DNA from: a virus
IMG/VR virus record: IMGVR_UViG_3300046820_000297
Coordinates: 1-64,000 of that record
Direction: 5' to 3' (one strand)
DNA length: 64,000 bases
Shown here: positions 47,686 to 55,463 of the stretch, piece after piece
How positions within the stretch are numbered: the stretch's first letter is position 1
Layout: each line of letters begins with the position of its first letter
Made by a program: the position numbers and the translations under genes
Notes under the pieces: model-generated
Told to the model about the DNA's origin: nothing
Seen by the model: the letters and a program-made list of their open reading frames with translations, nothing else
Databases searched by the model: none

Positions 47686-48654
47686 TTACAGTGATATCTT
47701 ATTTACAAGATAATCATAAGGAAGACTATAATTCCTACTAGTATAATGATACTCTGCTTTCATTAGCATCTCATCAAGATTCCAGATCCAGCTATGCAAT
47801 GTAGCAGCACAAACAGGAAACGCGAAGACCTGCTGGTACTTATCAATAACTATGAAATTAAATCTGATCTCTGAGAGACCTTTGAAGTTTGCTTCTATTA
47901 ACTTGTAATACATGGCAGCTTGCATCCAATACTTATAGTAGTCTACAGTTTCTTTAAACTCAGAAATACTTTTCCCGGTAGTTTTAAAGTCATTGATTGT
48001 AACAACTTTAGTTTCAGGATCATAAACATAGTTGTCTATTATACCTCTTAAACCGAATGAATACTTAGTCTCAGCTTCTAGTGGCACCTCACTCCAACTG
48101 TTAGGAGAACCTAACTCTAGCAAGCTAGTAACTGAGTTGTTACTTAGTATTAATTCAACATACCCTTTGAGTCTATCATAAGTTTCCTGGTCTATAACAG
48201 TCTTGGAACCTTTTGATTTGAGAAACTCATAATAGTTAATATTCTCTGCAGTGAGCATTTTCTCTACACGCTGTTGATCAGTCTTAAGACTTTGGTGTAG
48301 ATTGACCTCTCTTAGAATATCAATTATAGTTACCTCATGAGATGACAAAGGTAGCTGTTCAAAACCGCTTTGGCAAGATAGTCCATACACTTTGTCAATA
48401 ACTTTACGTGCGTTGTCCCCAGGTAATGTAGCTAATGATACTACAAACTGGTCATTAAACTTTTCATTCTCAAGTAGTAAACAGTGAAGAGCTCGACCCT
48501 CAATTAAATGAGAGTCAAGTCTATCTTCACGTTCACCAAGAATGTAGTGTTTATAAAAAGTGTTCGGTACGAACATCAGTTTGTTCAAGCTCGTGTAACT
48601 GAACTTGAACTTCTTGTTGTAGAACTTCTCCTCTGCTTGGAAATCCGTTATCAT
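47686..48654 (-). CDS. PD-(D/E)XK exonuclease, RecB/Exo VIII-like
   Basis: 322 aa. The family pattern is clear: FKFSYTSLNKL (residues 16-26), LIEGRALHCLLLE, then GLRGIIDNYVY with Asp207, INDFKTTG with Asp222 and Lys224, and YWMQAAMYYKL. These form the metal-dependent PD-(D/E)XK core of phage exonucleases that resect DNA for annealing-type recombination. This fits the Sak4-like ATPase and SSB in the same block. The first 35 codons overlap the 3' end of the preceding gene by 104 bp. The N-terminal SYTSL motif lies inside the overlap, so the long overlap appears real. Confidence 0.75.
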   Translation of the reverse strand: MITDFQAEEKFYNKKFKFSYTSLNKLMFVPNTFYKHYILGEREDRLDSHLIEGRALHCLLLENEKFNDQFVVSLATLPGDNARKVIDKVYGLSCQSGFEQLPLSSHEVTIIDILREVNLHQSLKTDQQRVEKMLTAENINYYEFLKSKGSKTVIDQETYDRLKGYVELILSNNSVTSLLELGSPNSWSEVPLEAETKYSFGLRGIIDNYVYDPETKVVTINDFKTTGKSISEFKETVDYYKYWMQAAMYYKLIEANFKGLSEIRFNFIVIDKYQQVFAFPVCAATLHSWIWNLDEMLMKAEYHYTSRNYSLPYDYLVNKISL

Positions 48655-49726
48655 TTAGTTTATTATTTATTTTGGTTAATGTTTCCTCAGAGAACTTGTA
48701 TCCATTAGGTTCAATCATATTAGTTGATGATGAGAATTCATCAGCACCTAACTCATATAAGAAATCTACAACTTCAGGTGTGACTTCACCTTGTTCCATG
48801 GCAATATTGAATACGTCTTCGTAGTCAAATCTAAACTGGTATCTCATACGACCACCTAAGAAACTAATAAGACCTTTGAATGCTACAGTTTTTCTAGTAG
48901 GATGGTCCCATATTTTATTACCATATAATCTACAGATCTGTGTTAAATATACAGCACTCTTCTTATAGTTACAGTTAGCCATAATAGTCATAGCAACAGT
49001 ATGATTACTAGTATCAGCACTCTGAAACATTTGCAAAATTGCTTCAAAAGTATCTTTGTCAATTACGGCTTCACCCATCTTATCTAATAGAGCTGACTCA
49101 TCATATACTTTAATACCACCATCATTAAAGAGATTGTTTAGTATATGATTAGACTCAATAGATTCCATAGTTATATAAGTACCTACAAAGTTAAAGTCTG
49201 CAAAACTAGCACTCATCCAACTATTGCGTACTGACTTATACTTATTACTAATAGATTCTATAGATCGTCTAAGATCTGTGTTATCTTCTTTTTTGAAGAA
49301 AGAGTTCTTAAACAACTTTAGATCATCAGGGCTCATAAAAGCTTGCTCACCATTAGTATGATAAAACTCATCAAATCTTTTATAGAGTTCAATATCAGCT
49401 ATATCATAACAGTATTTTGCATTTGTAAAAATCAAGTCTGCTTTCTCAGGATCTCTGATAACACGAGCACCAATAGATTCTAGTAATGACTTTAGTTTCT
49501 CTCTAGATACCTCACACTTAGGAGATATATAGATTGTTTTGGCACCGGTTAAATCTACAGTTTTATTTACATGCTCATCATAGAACTCTTTAAAGTATCT
49601 AATGTTTTGCCAAGCGCTATCTGTGAACTTTACTACTTCTTTCTGAGTACAGTTTAGACTTTCAATAAGACCCATTGAATTTACATTCAGTGACTCTACT
49701 ATGTTAATTTGAATTTTGTTGACCAT
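48551..49726 (-). CDS. Paralogue A: possible BRCT-like domain plus helical domain
   Basis: 391 aa. Residues about 63-102 (KTIYISPKCEV... then LLESIGARVIRDPEKADLIF) have the beta-alpha-beta layout of a BRCT-like domain, with the GARV turn and ADLIF strand. The C-terminal half is helical (from VIDKDTFEAILQMFQSADTS at 221-240). The whole protein aligns by eye with the 383-aa product just upstream, and its helical part also aligns with the 161-aa product at 54280. The N-terminus overlaps the preceding gene by 23 bp and the 3' end overlaps the exonuclease gene by 104 bp. Function unknown; association with the MoxR/VWA pair is inferred from position. Confidence 0.6.
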   Translation of the reverse strand: MVNKIQINIVESLNVNSMGLIESLNCTQKEVVKFTDSAWQNIRYFKEFYDEHVNKTVDLTGAKTIYISPKCEVSREKLKSLLESIGARVIRDPEKADLIFTNAKYCYDIADIELYKRFDEFYHTNGEQAFMSPDDLKLFKNSFFKKEDNTDLRRSIESISNKYKSVRNSWMSASFADFNFVGTYITMESIESNHILNNLFNDGGIKVYDESALLDKMGEAVIDKDTFEAILQMFQSADTSNHTVAMTIMANCNYKKSAVYLTQICRLYGNKIWDHPTRKTVAFKGLISFLGGRMRYQFRFDYEDVFNIAMEQGEVTPEVVDFLYELGADEFSSSTNMIEPNGYKFSEETLTKINNKLNDNGFPSRGEVLQQEVQVQLHELEQTDVRTEHFL

Positions 49727-50855
49727 ATGGTTTAATGAATTCTTCGTAATTATACTTTGGTGTAATCTCTACAGTAACATGAGTTAGATCTAGTTTTCTG
49801 CTAGCACGACCTGCTTCCTCATCAACTATATCATTCATGAGTTTGTAAAAGATATCATGTGTTAGCTGTCCACGTTTTGCAAGATGTGTTAGTATTCCAC
49901 TATCGTCTAGATCTTCTAGATAATTCCAGCTTACTAGTGACTTAAATAGTTTAGCTTCTTTAAGTCTGTTGTTGTCAGAATTATCTATGCGGTAACCATG
50001 TTTCTTAGCTAGTCTCCACACATGATAGATAGAATCTTTAGTGTTACAGTTGAATAGAATCTTAGATGCTGTAAAGTGATCCTCTTTAGAAGGACTACTA
50101 AGCATCATATCTAAACTATTATACATATCATCATCTAGTACTACTTGATTACCACAAGTCTCAATAAAATGTTCTTGTGATATTACTGGTACTTTCTTAG
50201 ATAGAATATTATATACAAGAGTAAGACTTTCTGCATTGAGTGCCCACTGTGTAATAGGATCTTCTATGTTATCAGTATAAGCTGATCTACCGTAGTTAGA
50301 AGCTAATGCTCTCGTAACTAAAATAGTATCATCCTGTTTTAACATGTCATGATAATCTACACCAGTAGCAGGTAATACTCTAAAAGTATTCTTATTCTTT
50401 ATAAAATCTACAAGGGTTTGGTTATATACTACCTTACTAGAATAGTGTTCACCTACAATACATCCATTAGGATACTGATTTCTATTGATGTCATAGTTTG
50501 ATGCCTCTAAAATATTATGTTCAGTACCTAGAATAACAGTAGCTTTTTCTATATTACTAGTTACGGTCATACCAGATGTTTTACAATACTCTTTGATCTT
50601 ATAACTAGGTATCTTAGAGTCTGGTAATAAATAAATCTTATCTCCAGAAACAGGAGTATAAGCATCACCCCCTTTCAGGAGTGATGCTATTTTATTCCTA
50701 CTTTCCATAGAGATCTTATACAACTCTGTTACACCAATACCACTAGAGAAATCATCAGGACTAAACATGTAAACATATTTAAACGATCCTTCTACAAATC
50801 TTAGTTTGCTTGGTAAAGTAGAGTCTTCTAAAATACTACTAATGTTGTTTTGCAT
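49704..50855 (-). CDS. Paralogue B: possible BRCT-like domain plus helical domain
   Basis: 383 aa, a diverged tandem copy of the 391-aa protein. The BRCT-like region is at about 72-111 (DKIYLLPDSKIPSYKIKEYC, then GMTVTSNIEKATVILG). The helical domain begins at 239-258 with VLDDDMYNSLDMMLSSPSKE and continues with FNCNTKDSIYHVWRLAKKHG, matching ANCNYKKSAVYLTQICRLYG in paralogue A. It overlaps the MoxR exon 2 stop by one base and paralogue A by 23 bp, so all are probably co-translated. Role unknown; a substrate adaptor for the AAA+/VWA pair is one possibility. Confidence 0.6.
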   Translation of the reverse strand: MQNNISSILEDSTLPSKLRFVEGSFKYVYMFSPDDFSSGIGVTELYKISMESRNKIASLLKGGDAYTPVSGDKIYLLPDSKIPSYKIKEYCKTSGMTVTSNIEKATVILGTEHNILEASNYDINRNQYPNGCIVGEHYSSKVVYNQTLVDFIKNKNTFRVLPATGVDYHDMLKQDDTILVTRALASNYGRSAYTDNIEDPITQWALNAESLTLVYNILSKKVPVISQEHFIETCGNQVVLDDDMYNSLDMMLSSPSKEDHFTASKILFNCNTKDSIYHVWRLAKKHGYRIDNSDNNRLKEAKLFKSLVSWNYLEDLDDSGILTHLAKRGQLTHDIFYKLMNDIVDEEAGRASRKLDLTHVTVEITPKYNYEEFIKPYGQQNSN

Positions 50856-51604
50856 TATTTTACAGTCATTTTGATCACCTCTGGGTTCAACATTAACTTA
50901 GACCACTTCTGCTTGTTACCATTAAGGATACCCTTAACGATATAATACTTAAGGTCATTGCTGAAGATATCATCAGTAATCAAGTTAGTAACACGATCAA
51001 TTAATGGTTGAGCTACTGTATTATTATTACTATAGTGCACTGCATAGTTGATAATACGAGTAGTCATCAAGCTAGCGATATCTGCACGGTAGTTGTTACC
51101 TTCACCAATACAAGACTTAAGTTGTCCTTTGATATATTCCCAACTGTTGTTAGTCAATACATCTTTAGGAGTTACCAACTTATCAAGCTTGTTGTTGATG
51201 AACATAGTAAACATAGTAGCAAACTCACCACCTACAGAACCTTCACCAATCATCTGAATAATAGGAAGGCTTTCTTCAAAACTATCTAGACTAGAGATAG
51301 AGTTAAAGAATGTAGTGAAGCTACGAGCATTAGCACGCTTCTCTGTCAACTCTGGGTGCAACAACATAAAGTTAATACAACGAGTGTCGATCTCATTCTC
51401 TTCTGCCCATCGCGCCCAACAGTCGATATCAAACTTCAAGTAACTTGTGATGAAACGAGTCTTTTGCGCTTCGTCAAGAGATGTTACCTGATAGTCACCA
51501 TTATCTGGATTACTAGTTAAGATAACAGTCCAACCTTTTGGTAGCTTCCATGAGATATATTCTTGACGATCAATGATTTCCATAGTAGCTTGCATAAAAC
51601 GTGA
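50855..51604 (-). CDS. MoxR-type AAA+ ATPase, exon 2
   Basis: 249 codons plus stop. The first residues, SRFMQATMEIIDRQEYISWK, continue the Walker B region of exon 1, giving LLILDDYTRAD-SRFMQATME, the expected MoxR/AAA+ layout. A sensor-1-like TSNPD follows (WTVILTSNPDNGDY) and an Arg in QKTRF could be the arginine finger. An ATG that straddles the splice site makes this segment look like a separate gene, but it lacks Walker A and B. The joined product is 395 aa. It is followed directly by paralogue B. Confidence 0.85.
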   Translation of the reverse strand, partial: SRFMQATMEIIDRQEYISWKLPKGWTVILTSNPDNGDYQVTSLDEAQKTRFITSYLKFDIDCWARWAEENEIDTRCINFMLLHPELTEKRANARSFTTFFNSISSLDSFEESLPIIQMIGEGSVGGEFATMFTMFINNKLDKLVTPKDVLTNNSWEYIKGQLKSCIGEGNNYRADIASLMTTRIINYAVHYSNNNTVAQPLIDRVTNLITDDIFSNDLKYYIVKGILNGNKQKWSKLMLNPEVIKMTVK

Positions 51605-51846
51605 CATTATGTTAACCTATAGGCTCTTTATCCTATAGTTCTGTACTTTTATTATTAGATTATATGTACAGTTCAGACTATATCATCACACATTTCTGTG
51701 TGTTCCGCGCTCTTGGTACTTTACTGACCGTTCTGGTCTCCATGTACTAGTCGTTGCACTTTACTTATATCCCTATAAGTCTTAGCTCAGGATTGTCTAT
51801 CTCTAGATTTTCCCTGAATTCACGGAATTTATTGCGGACTCAACGT

Positions 51847-52596
51847 TTATGCTTTTTTCCATCTATAACCCCCAGCAGTTAAGTCTTTAGATATTGCTCT
51901 ATTGATATTAGAGATACCTAGTTCTGTACTAGCTTCTGTTATAGACTTCCATTTTTTGATAAAGATATTATCAGTAGTATATTGTAATATAGGTTCTAAC
52001 TTATATTTTCTATCTCTAGTAAAAACTAGATCAACTTTATTATAAGACCATGCATAACCTCCTGCAGAAGTTTGTTTGCTATTACATACAGCTTTAATAC
52101 TATTAATACTTTTAGCATTAATAGATTTAGCGGCAGCTGTAAGAGATTCAAAACTTTCTAAATACTCACCTTTATCAAGTGAATATTTGTGTACTGCTTT
52201 AAGATTATGAGGTTTTAAACCATTTGTGTAAGCTTTCTTTTTAGCTACACTTATCCTTTGTTTATATATAGAATCTCTAACTAATGTTTGAGGATCTAGT
52301 ATATGATTTATATAAGGATTAAGTGCATTAATATAATAAGCTTCTCTTTCAATTAAAATATCATCAGAGCATTCTTCTATAATAGTAAAGTAAATTTGAT
52401 TTTTACCATACTTATTATATAAGTTTTGCATTGTTCTATTATGATGTTTTGAATTGTCAAGAGACCACAAATGATGTTTTAATCTATGACCGATATTACA
52501 AGAACTACCAATGTATTCTTTATCATTAATTTTAATTTTGTAGATTCCTACACACTTTAATGCAGTCTTTAATGTTTCTGTTGTTAAATTAACCAT
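51847..52596 (-). CDS. GIY-YIG homing endonuclease in the group I intron
   Basis: 249 aa. The catalytic domain is at residues 15-105: GIY at 17-19, YIG at 28-30, Arg38 in GHRLKHHL, and the catalytic-type Glu in the EECSDDILIEREAYYINAL region. The C-terminal half has DNA-binding repeats of the NUMOD1/IENR1 type (AVHKYSLDKGEYLESFESLT, AAAKSI; later QYTTDNIFIKKWKSITEAST, AGGYRWKK). It would cut intron-less alleles of the MoxR-type gene and so spread the intron. A host-type promoter stands immediately upstream, so expression need not depend on read-through from the ATPase gene. Confidence 0.9.
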   Translation of the reverse strand: MVNLTTETLKTALKCVGIYKIKINDKEYIGSSCNIGHRLKHHLWSLDNSKHHNRTMQNLYNKYGKNQIYFTIIEECSDDILIEREAYYINALNPYINHILDPQTLVRDSIYKQRISVAKKKAYTNGLKPHNLKAVHKYSLDKGEYLESFESLTAAAKSINAKSINSIKAVCNSKQTSAGGYAWSYNKVDLVFTRDRKYKLEPILQYTTDNIFIKKWKSITEASTELGISNINRAISKDLTAGGYRWKKA

Positions 52597-52600
52597 ATTA

Positions 52601-52631
52601 CAAAGATAGTTAATTTATGCACATTAAACAA
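52601..52631 (-). promoter_or_regulatory. Bacteroidota-type promoter of the homing endonuclease
   Basis: In the minus strand, TTG (52631-52629) and TATCTTTG (52608-52601) are separated by 20 nt. This matches the Bacteroidota sigma consensus TTTG-N19-21-TAnnTTTG, except that the first T of TTTG is a C. The ATG at 52596 begins 4 nt after the -7 element, so the transcript would be leaderless or nearly so. Confidence 0.6.
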
Positions 52632-52651
52632 GTAGACTGCATATTTTATTA

Positions 52652-53089
52652 ATCCGCACGTGTGTAATCATCTAAGATAAGAAGACCATTCTCACCTTTA
52701 CCTTGAATCCACTCTGGTTGTGCATGCGTCATACGCTTCTCACCAGTAGGAACATACTTCTGCTGAATATACAATGGCATGATGTTCTCAGGAATCCATT
52801 TAGCTACACGCTTACCATCGTCAGTAGTCTTTGCTACTTCAAATTCCTTAATAGGAAAACCTACTAAGTCACCCAACTCCTCGAGCTGACTCAAGGATAA
52901 TTTTACAAAGTGAAGGTTGTTCTCATTAGCATACTGTAAGATAGTACTTGTCTTACCGATACCTGCTTCACCTTCGATGTTTACAGCTACAGGAATCTTT
53001 CCATTCTCCTGTAAGTACTTGTTATTATTTACAACGTGTGTTACGAATTGCTTTAACTCATCTGTGTTTAACTGAACTTGCTTTGCCAT
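52652..53089 (-). CDS. MoxR-type AAA+ ATPase, exon 1
   Basis: 146 codons. Walker A is GEAGIGKT (40-47) and Walker B is LLILDD (136-141), followed by YTRAD. Translation reaches a stop only because the intron begins TAATAA; splicing joins it in frame to exon 2 (50855-51604). MoxR-type ATPases usually work with a VWA protein to remodel or insert cofactors into other complexes, and a VWA protein is encoded 13 bp upstream. The intron sits exactly within the most conserved active-site region, a typical homing target. Confidence 0.88.
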
Positions 53090-53102
53090 TTTCTTAATTT
53101 TT

Positions 53103-54296
53103 TTAATTCAACTTGATTTGTGGTCCAGGAAGACCTTTGTTAATTTCACCACGGGTAGAGATTACCCACAACATTTTACCTTTTGGTTTTACATCAGTGC
53201 TACACTCACCATCTGTGAGATAGAATAAGCACGTATACTTTCTTTGATTCTCATTGTAATACTCTAACACAGGGTCAAAGTCAGTACCACCTCTACCATG
53301 AAGAGTAATATCTTCATTGGGTTTGTACTTCTCAATACTGCGAATGTTAGTATCACATTGTAAGATAGTTACCTCACTACCAGTTTTATGTATGTGATGT
53401 ATCTCGTTAAGGAACTCCTTAACTTCTTTATCACTTACAGAACCACTGGTATCGATAGCAACCAACAAGTGTCTCTTGTTTTTAATCTTGAGACCGGGAT
53501 TCTCTTCGAATCTCTTGTTGTCTTTACGTCTTAGTTTCTTAGTGAATACTTCTTTAGCACCACCTGCAAATCTTCTGACATAACTACGCCAGTCAAACTT
53601 CGGTGGTTCTATATGACGTAGTCTTTCTAAGATACCTTTAAACTCTCCGGGAATAGTACCCCTAGATTTTTCTACAGAATCTGCAATTTCTTTTAAGATG
53701 TGTGCGGTCTGAGACTCAAGTAGTTTCTTCTCTGCTTCAGATAGATCTTCAAAGTCTTTCCAAGTACCATGATCAGGAACCATAGTACCACTACCATGTT
53801 GTTCACCGTCATCCATACCTGTCATATCAGAGATCTTTCCACCAGAACCAGATTGCTCTTCTTGTTCTTTAGCTTCCATCAAGAGTTTGTAATACTCTCT
53901 ACAACCTGCTTTAGGTGGTAGATTATATTCAGCAAATGACTCTAGAGTACAACCACCTTCAGGTAAATCTTCTGCATCAATGTACTGATTAATCTCAATG
54001 TCCATAGCAATGTTTGCTACTTTCTTATTTGGGAATTCATCTTGACACTGGATGTGAAAGAAACCTATATGCAATAACTCATGCTTCAATAGACCTCTCT
54101 TGTGATTATCACTAAGAGAGTTCCAGAAGTCTTCGTTAATAGTAAGTTGGAAGTTAACACCATTCTTACTTACACCAGCAGTAGGAACACGTTTGTCCCA
54201 TTGCTTATTCAAACTTAGTAGAAGGAGACCATAGAATGGTTCCTTCAACATAAGTTCTTTGCTAGCTCTAGCTAGACTGTCATGATTGTTTAGCAT
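53103..54296 (-). CDS. VWA-domain protein with metallopeptidase-like N-terminal domain
   Basis: 397 aa. The N-terminal domain has HELLH (72-76), then a second potential ligand region (NIAMDIEINQ), as in the DUF2201-type putative metallopeptidases. A charged Gly-rich linker spans about 140-220. The C-terminal VWA-like domain has the MIDAS motif DTSGSVS (from Asp282), then GGTDFD and YLTDGE. MoxR ATPases and VWA proteins typically act as a pair, and here they are adjacent. Its start overlaps the stop region of the 161-aa paralogue by 17 bp. Peptidase activity is unproven, and the target of the pair is unknown. Confidence 0.8.
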   Translation of the reverse strand: MLNNHDSLARASKELMLKEPFYGLLLLSLNKQWDKRVPTAGVSKNGVNFQLTINEDFWNSLSDNHKRGLLKHELLHIGFFHIQCQDEFPNKKVANIAMDIEINQYIDAEDLPEGGCTLESFAEYNLPPKAGCREYYKLLMEAKEQEEQSGSGGKISDMTGMDDGEQHGSGTMVPDHGTWKDFEDLSEAEKKLLESQTAHILKEIADSVEKSRGTIPGEFKGILERLRHIEPPKFDWRSYVRRFAGGAKEVFTKKLRRKDNKRFEENPGLKIKNKRHLLVAIDTSGSVSDKEVKEFLNEIHHIHKTGSEVTILQCDTNIRSIEKYKPNEDITLHGRGGTDFDPVLEYYNENQRKYTCLFYLTDGECSTDVKPKGKMLWVISTRGEINKGLPGPQIKLN

Positions 54297-54765
54297 ACTT
54301 TGGAATTAGTTTGAGGTCCATCTCTTCTACAAAGTCAAAACCCCAGGTTAATAAATGTTCTTGTAACGATGCAGAAAACTTATCTAGAAAGAACTGCATT
54401 GCTGCAGGACTAGTCTTAGTGTTCTTCTTAATAACATTATACATACTATTGAAGTTGAGATGTCCTTTATCATTAGCACAGTCATTTACATAGTTCATGA
54501 TAGATGGACTAAAAGAATTATGTCTTATAACATCCGAATCATCAGGCGTTAAAACATCATTCTTAAAAGGATCATGATTACAGTTACTTTTACTACAATC
54601 TTTTGCAAGCAATAAGATATACGGAAGGTTCTCTTCCAAGTCTACTGCTTCTATAATACTTACACCTACATATACACTTTCTTTGTCAGGACTTGTTAGC
54701 ATCCCTAATACTCTTTCATAAGTACTATCTGATAGGATAATACTCTCTTGAATGTTCTTTGTCAT
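54280..54765 (-). CDS. Paralogue C: short helical protein related to paralogues A and B
   Basis: 161 aa, mainly helical. Residues 10-29 (ILSDSTYERVLGMLTSPDKE) and the following LPYILLLAKD align with the helical C-terminal domains of the 391- and 383-aa proteins. It lacks the BRCT-like region. It overlaps the VWA gene by 17 bp and the upstream DUF6915-like gene by one base, placing it in the same co-expressed set. Function unknown. Confidence 0.5.
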   Translation of the reverse strand: MTKNIQESIILSDSTYERVLGMLTSPDKESVYVGVSIIEAVDLEENLPYILLLAKDCSKSNCNHDPFKNDVLTPDDSDVIRHNSFSPSIMNYVNDCANDKGHLNFNSMYNVIKKNTKTSPAAMQFFLDKFSASLQEHLLTWGFDFVEEMDLKLIPKYAKQS

Positions 54766-55112
54766 TAGTCTTCTATTTTTAAAGTTTTAATTCTCCACAG
54801 AGGGTGTTCATTACCACTAACTGCTTTGACCCATTCTTTTGCACTAGGTATATAACCATTGCAATCTTCTTTTACATGTTGTTCACCTACATATCTGGTG
54901 TATACAGTTTTACCTGCTGAGTTTACAAAGCTTACTCCGAAGATCTTTTCAGCTTCAAATATACCTTCACTATGATGACGGAACATACGGTGGTCACTGT
55001 GACCTACCCATGATTTAGTAGCATCAAACCACTCGTGAATATGTGTATAATCTGATAGTTCACCACCCCACCTTCTAGCGGATGATTTAGCATGTTCATT
55101 TGGATGTGCCAT
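54765..55112 (-). CDS. DUF6915-like small protein
   Basis: 115 aa from the ATG at 55112, chosen because the family begins MAHPNEHA; an in-frame Met at 55133 would add seven residues. MAHPNEHAKSSARRWGGEL, YTHIHEWFDATKSW, MFRHHSEGIFEAEKIFG and VRYVGEQHVKED-like elements (TRYVGEQHVKED) fit the small conserved bacterial family DUF6915. The several His residues (HxxxH, RHHSEG) could bind metal. It overlaps the preceding gene by 17 bp. Function unknown. Confidence 0.6.
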   Translation of the reverse strand: MAHPNEHAKSSARRWGGELSDYTHIHEWFDATKSWVGHSDHRMFRHHSEGIFEAEKIFGVSFVNSAGKTVYTRYVGEQHVKEDCNGYIPSAKEWVKAVSGNEHPLWRIKTLKIED

Positions 55113-55452
55113 AGTCACCTGATGCATCAGCATCTTGTATGTTTCTTACATAACCATGTACTTTCCAGGTTTTATCTTCAAGATTTATGGTTACTCTGCC
55201 ATAACCACCATCATTGTTATACCAATCATAGTCATAGTTATTACTAAGAACTTCATAAAGCATTTCCTCTACCTTAGATTCAACCTCACTTTCTATACTT
55301 ATAATACTACCATCTTCATCTTCACAGTATATAGTTTCTATTGAACCACTGTCTCCACTACCATCATACTCACCAACAAGTTCAGTTATACCCATGTTCT
55401 TAAGGGAGGATACAAATGCTGCTTCCTCTAATTCATCATTAAATGCACTCAT
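55096..55452 (-). CDS. DUF6878-like small acidic protein
   Basis: 118 aa, strongly acidic. Two motifs, GEYDGSGDSGSIETI (27-41) and DWYNNDGGYGRVTINL (76-91), fit a small conserved bacterial family I know as DUF6878. It overlaps the DUF6915-like gene by 17 bp in another frame, so the two probably act together. It follows a homing endonuclease gene by 11 bp. No enzymatic activity can be inferred. Confidence 0.5.
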   Translation of the reverse strand: MSAFNDELEEAAFVSSLKNMGITELVGEYDGSGDSGSIETIYCEDEDGSIISIESEVESKVEEMLYEVLSNNYDYDWYNNDGGYGRVTINLEDKTWKVHGYVRNIQDADASGDYGTSK

Positions 55453-55463
55453 AATTTTATTTT

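Larger units (their letters stand above)
51605..52651 (-). mobile_element. Group I intron in the MoxR-type ATPase gene
   Basis: About 1047 nt in the minus-strand transcript. The 5' exon ends in T (GCGGAT) and the intron ends in G before TCACGT, as group I splicing requires. GTCCGC (51834-51839) can pair with the exon end GCGGAT, closing with a U.G pair, as the internal guide. Core elements are visible: Q-like AATCCTGAGC (51785-51794), R-like CAACGACTA (51748-51756) and S-like GATATAGTC (51676-51684); R and S pair as P7 (GACTA/TAGTC). Short hairpins between R and S fit P7.1/P7.2 of subgroup IA. The intron begins with two in-frame stops (TAATAA). The homing endonuclease lies between the exon end and the guide, so in the P1 loop. 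Confidence 0.88.

Noticed and set aside
50855-53089. Two separate ATPase genes, or a frameshifted pseudogene
   Set aside because: Each half lacks essential motifs, the halves join in frame at a precise site, and the insert has group I intron core elements plus a homing endonuclease; a functional intron explains all of this better.
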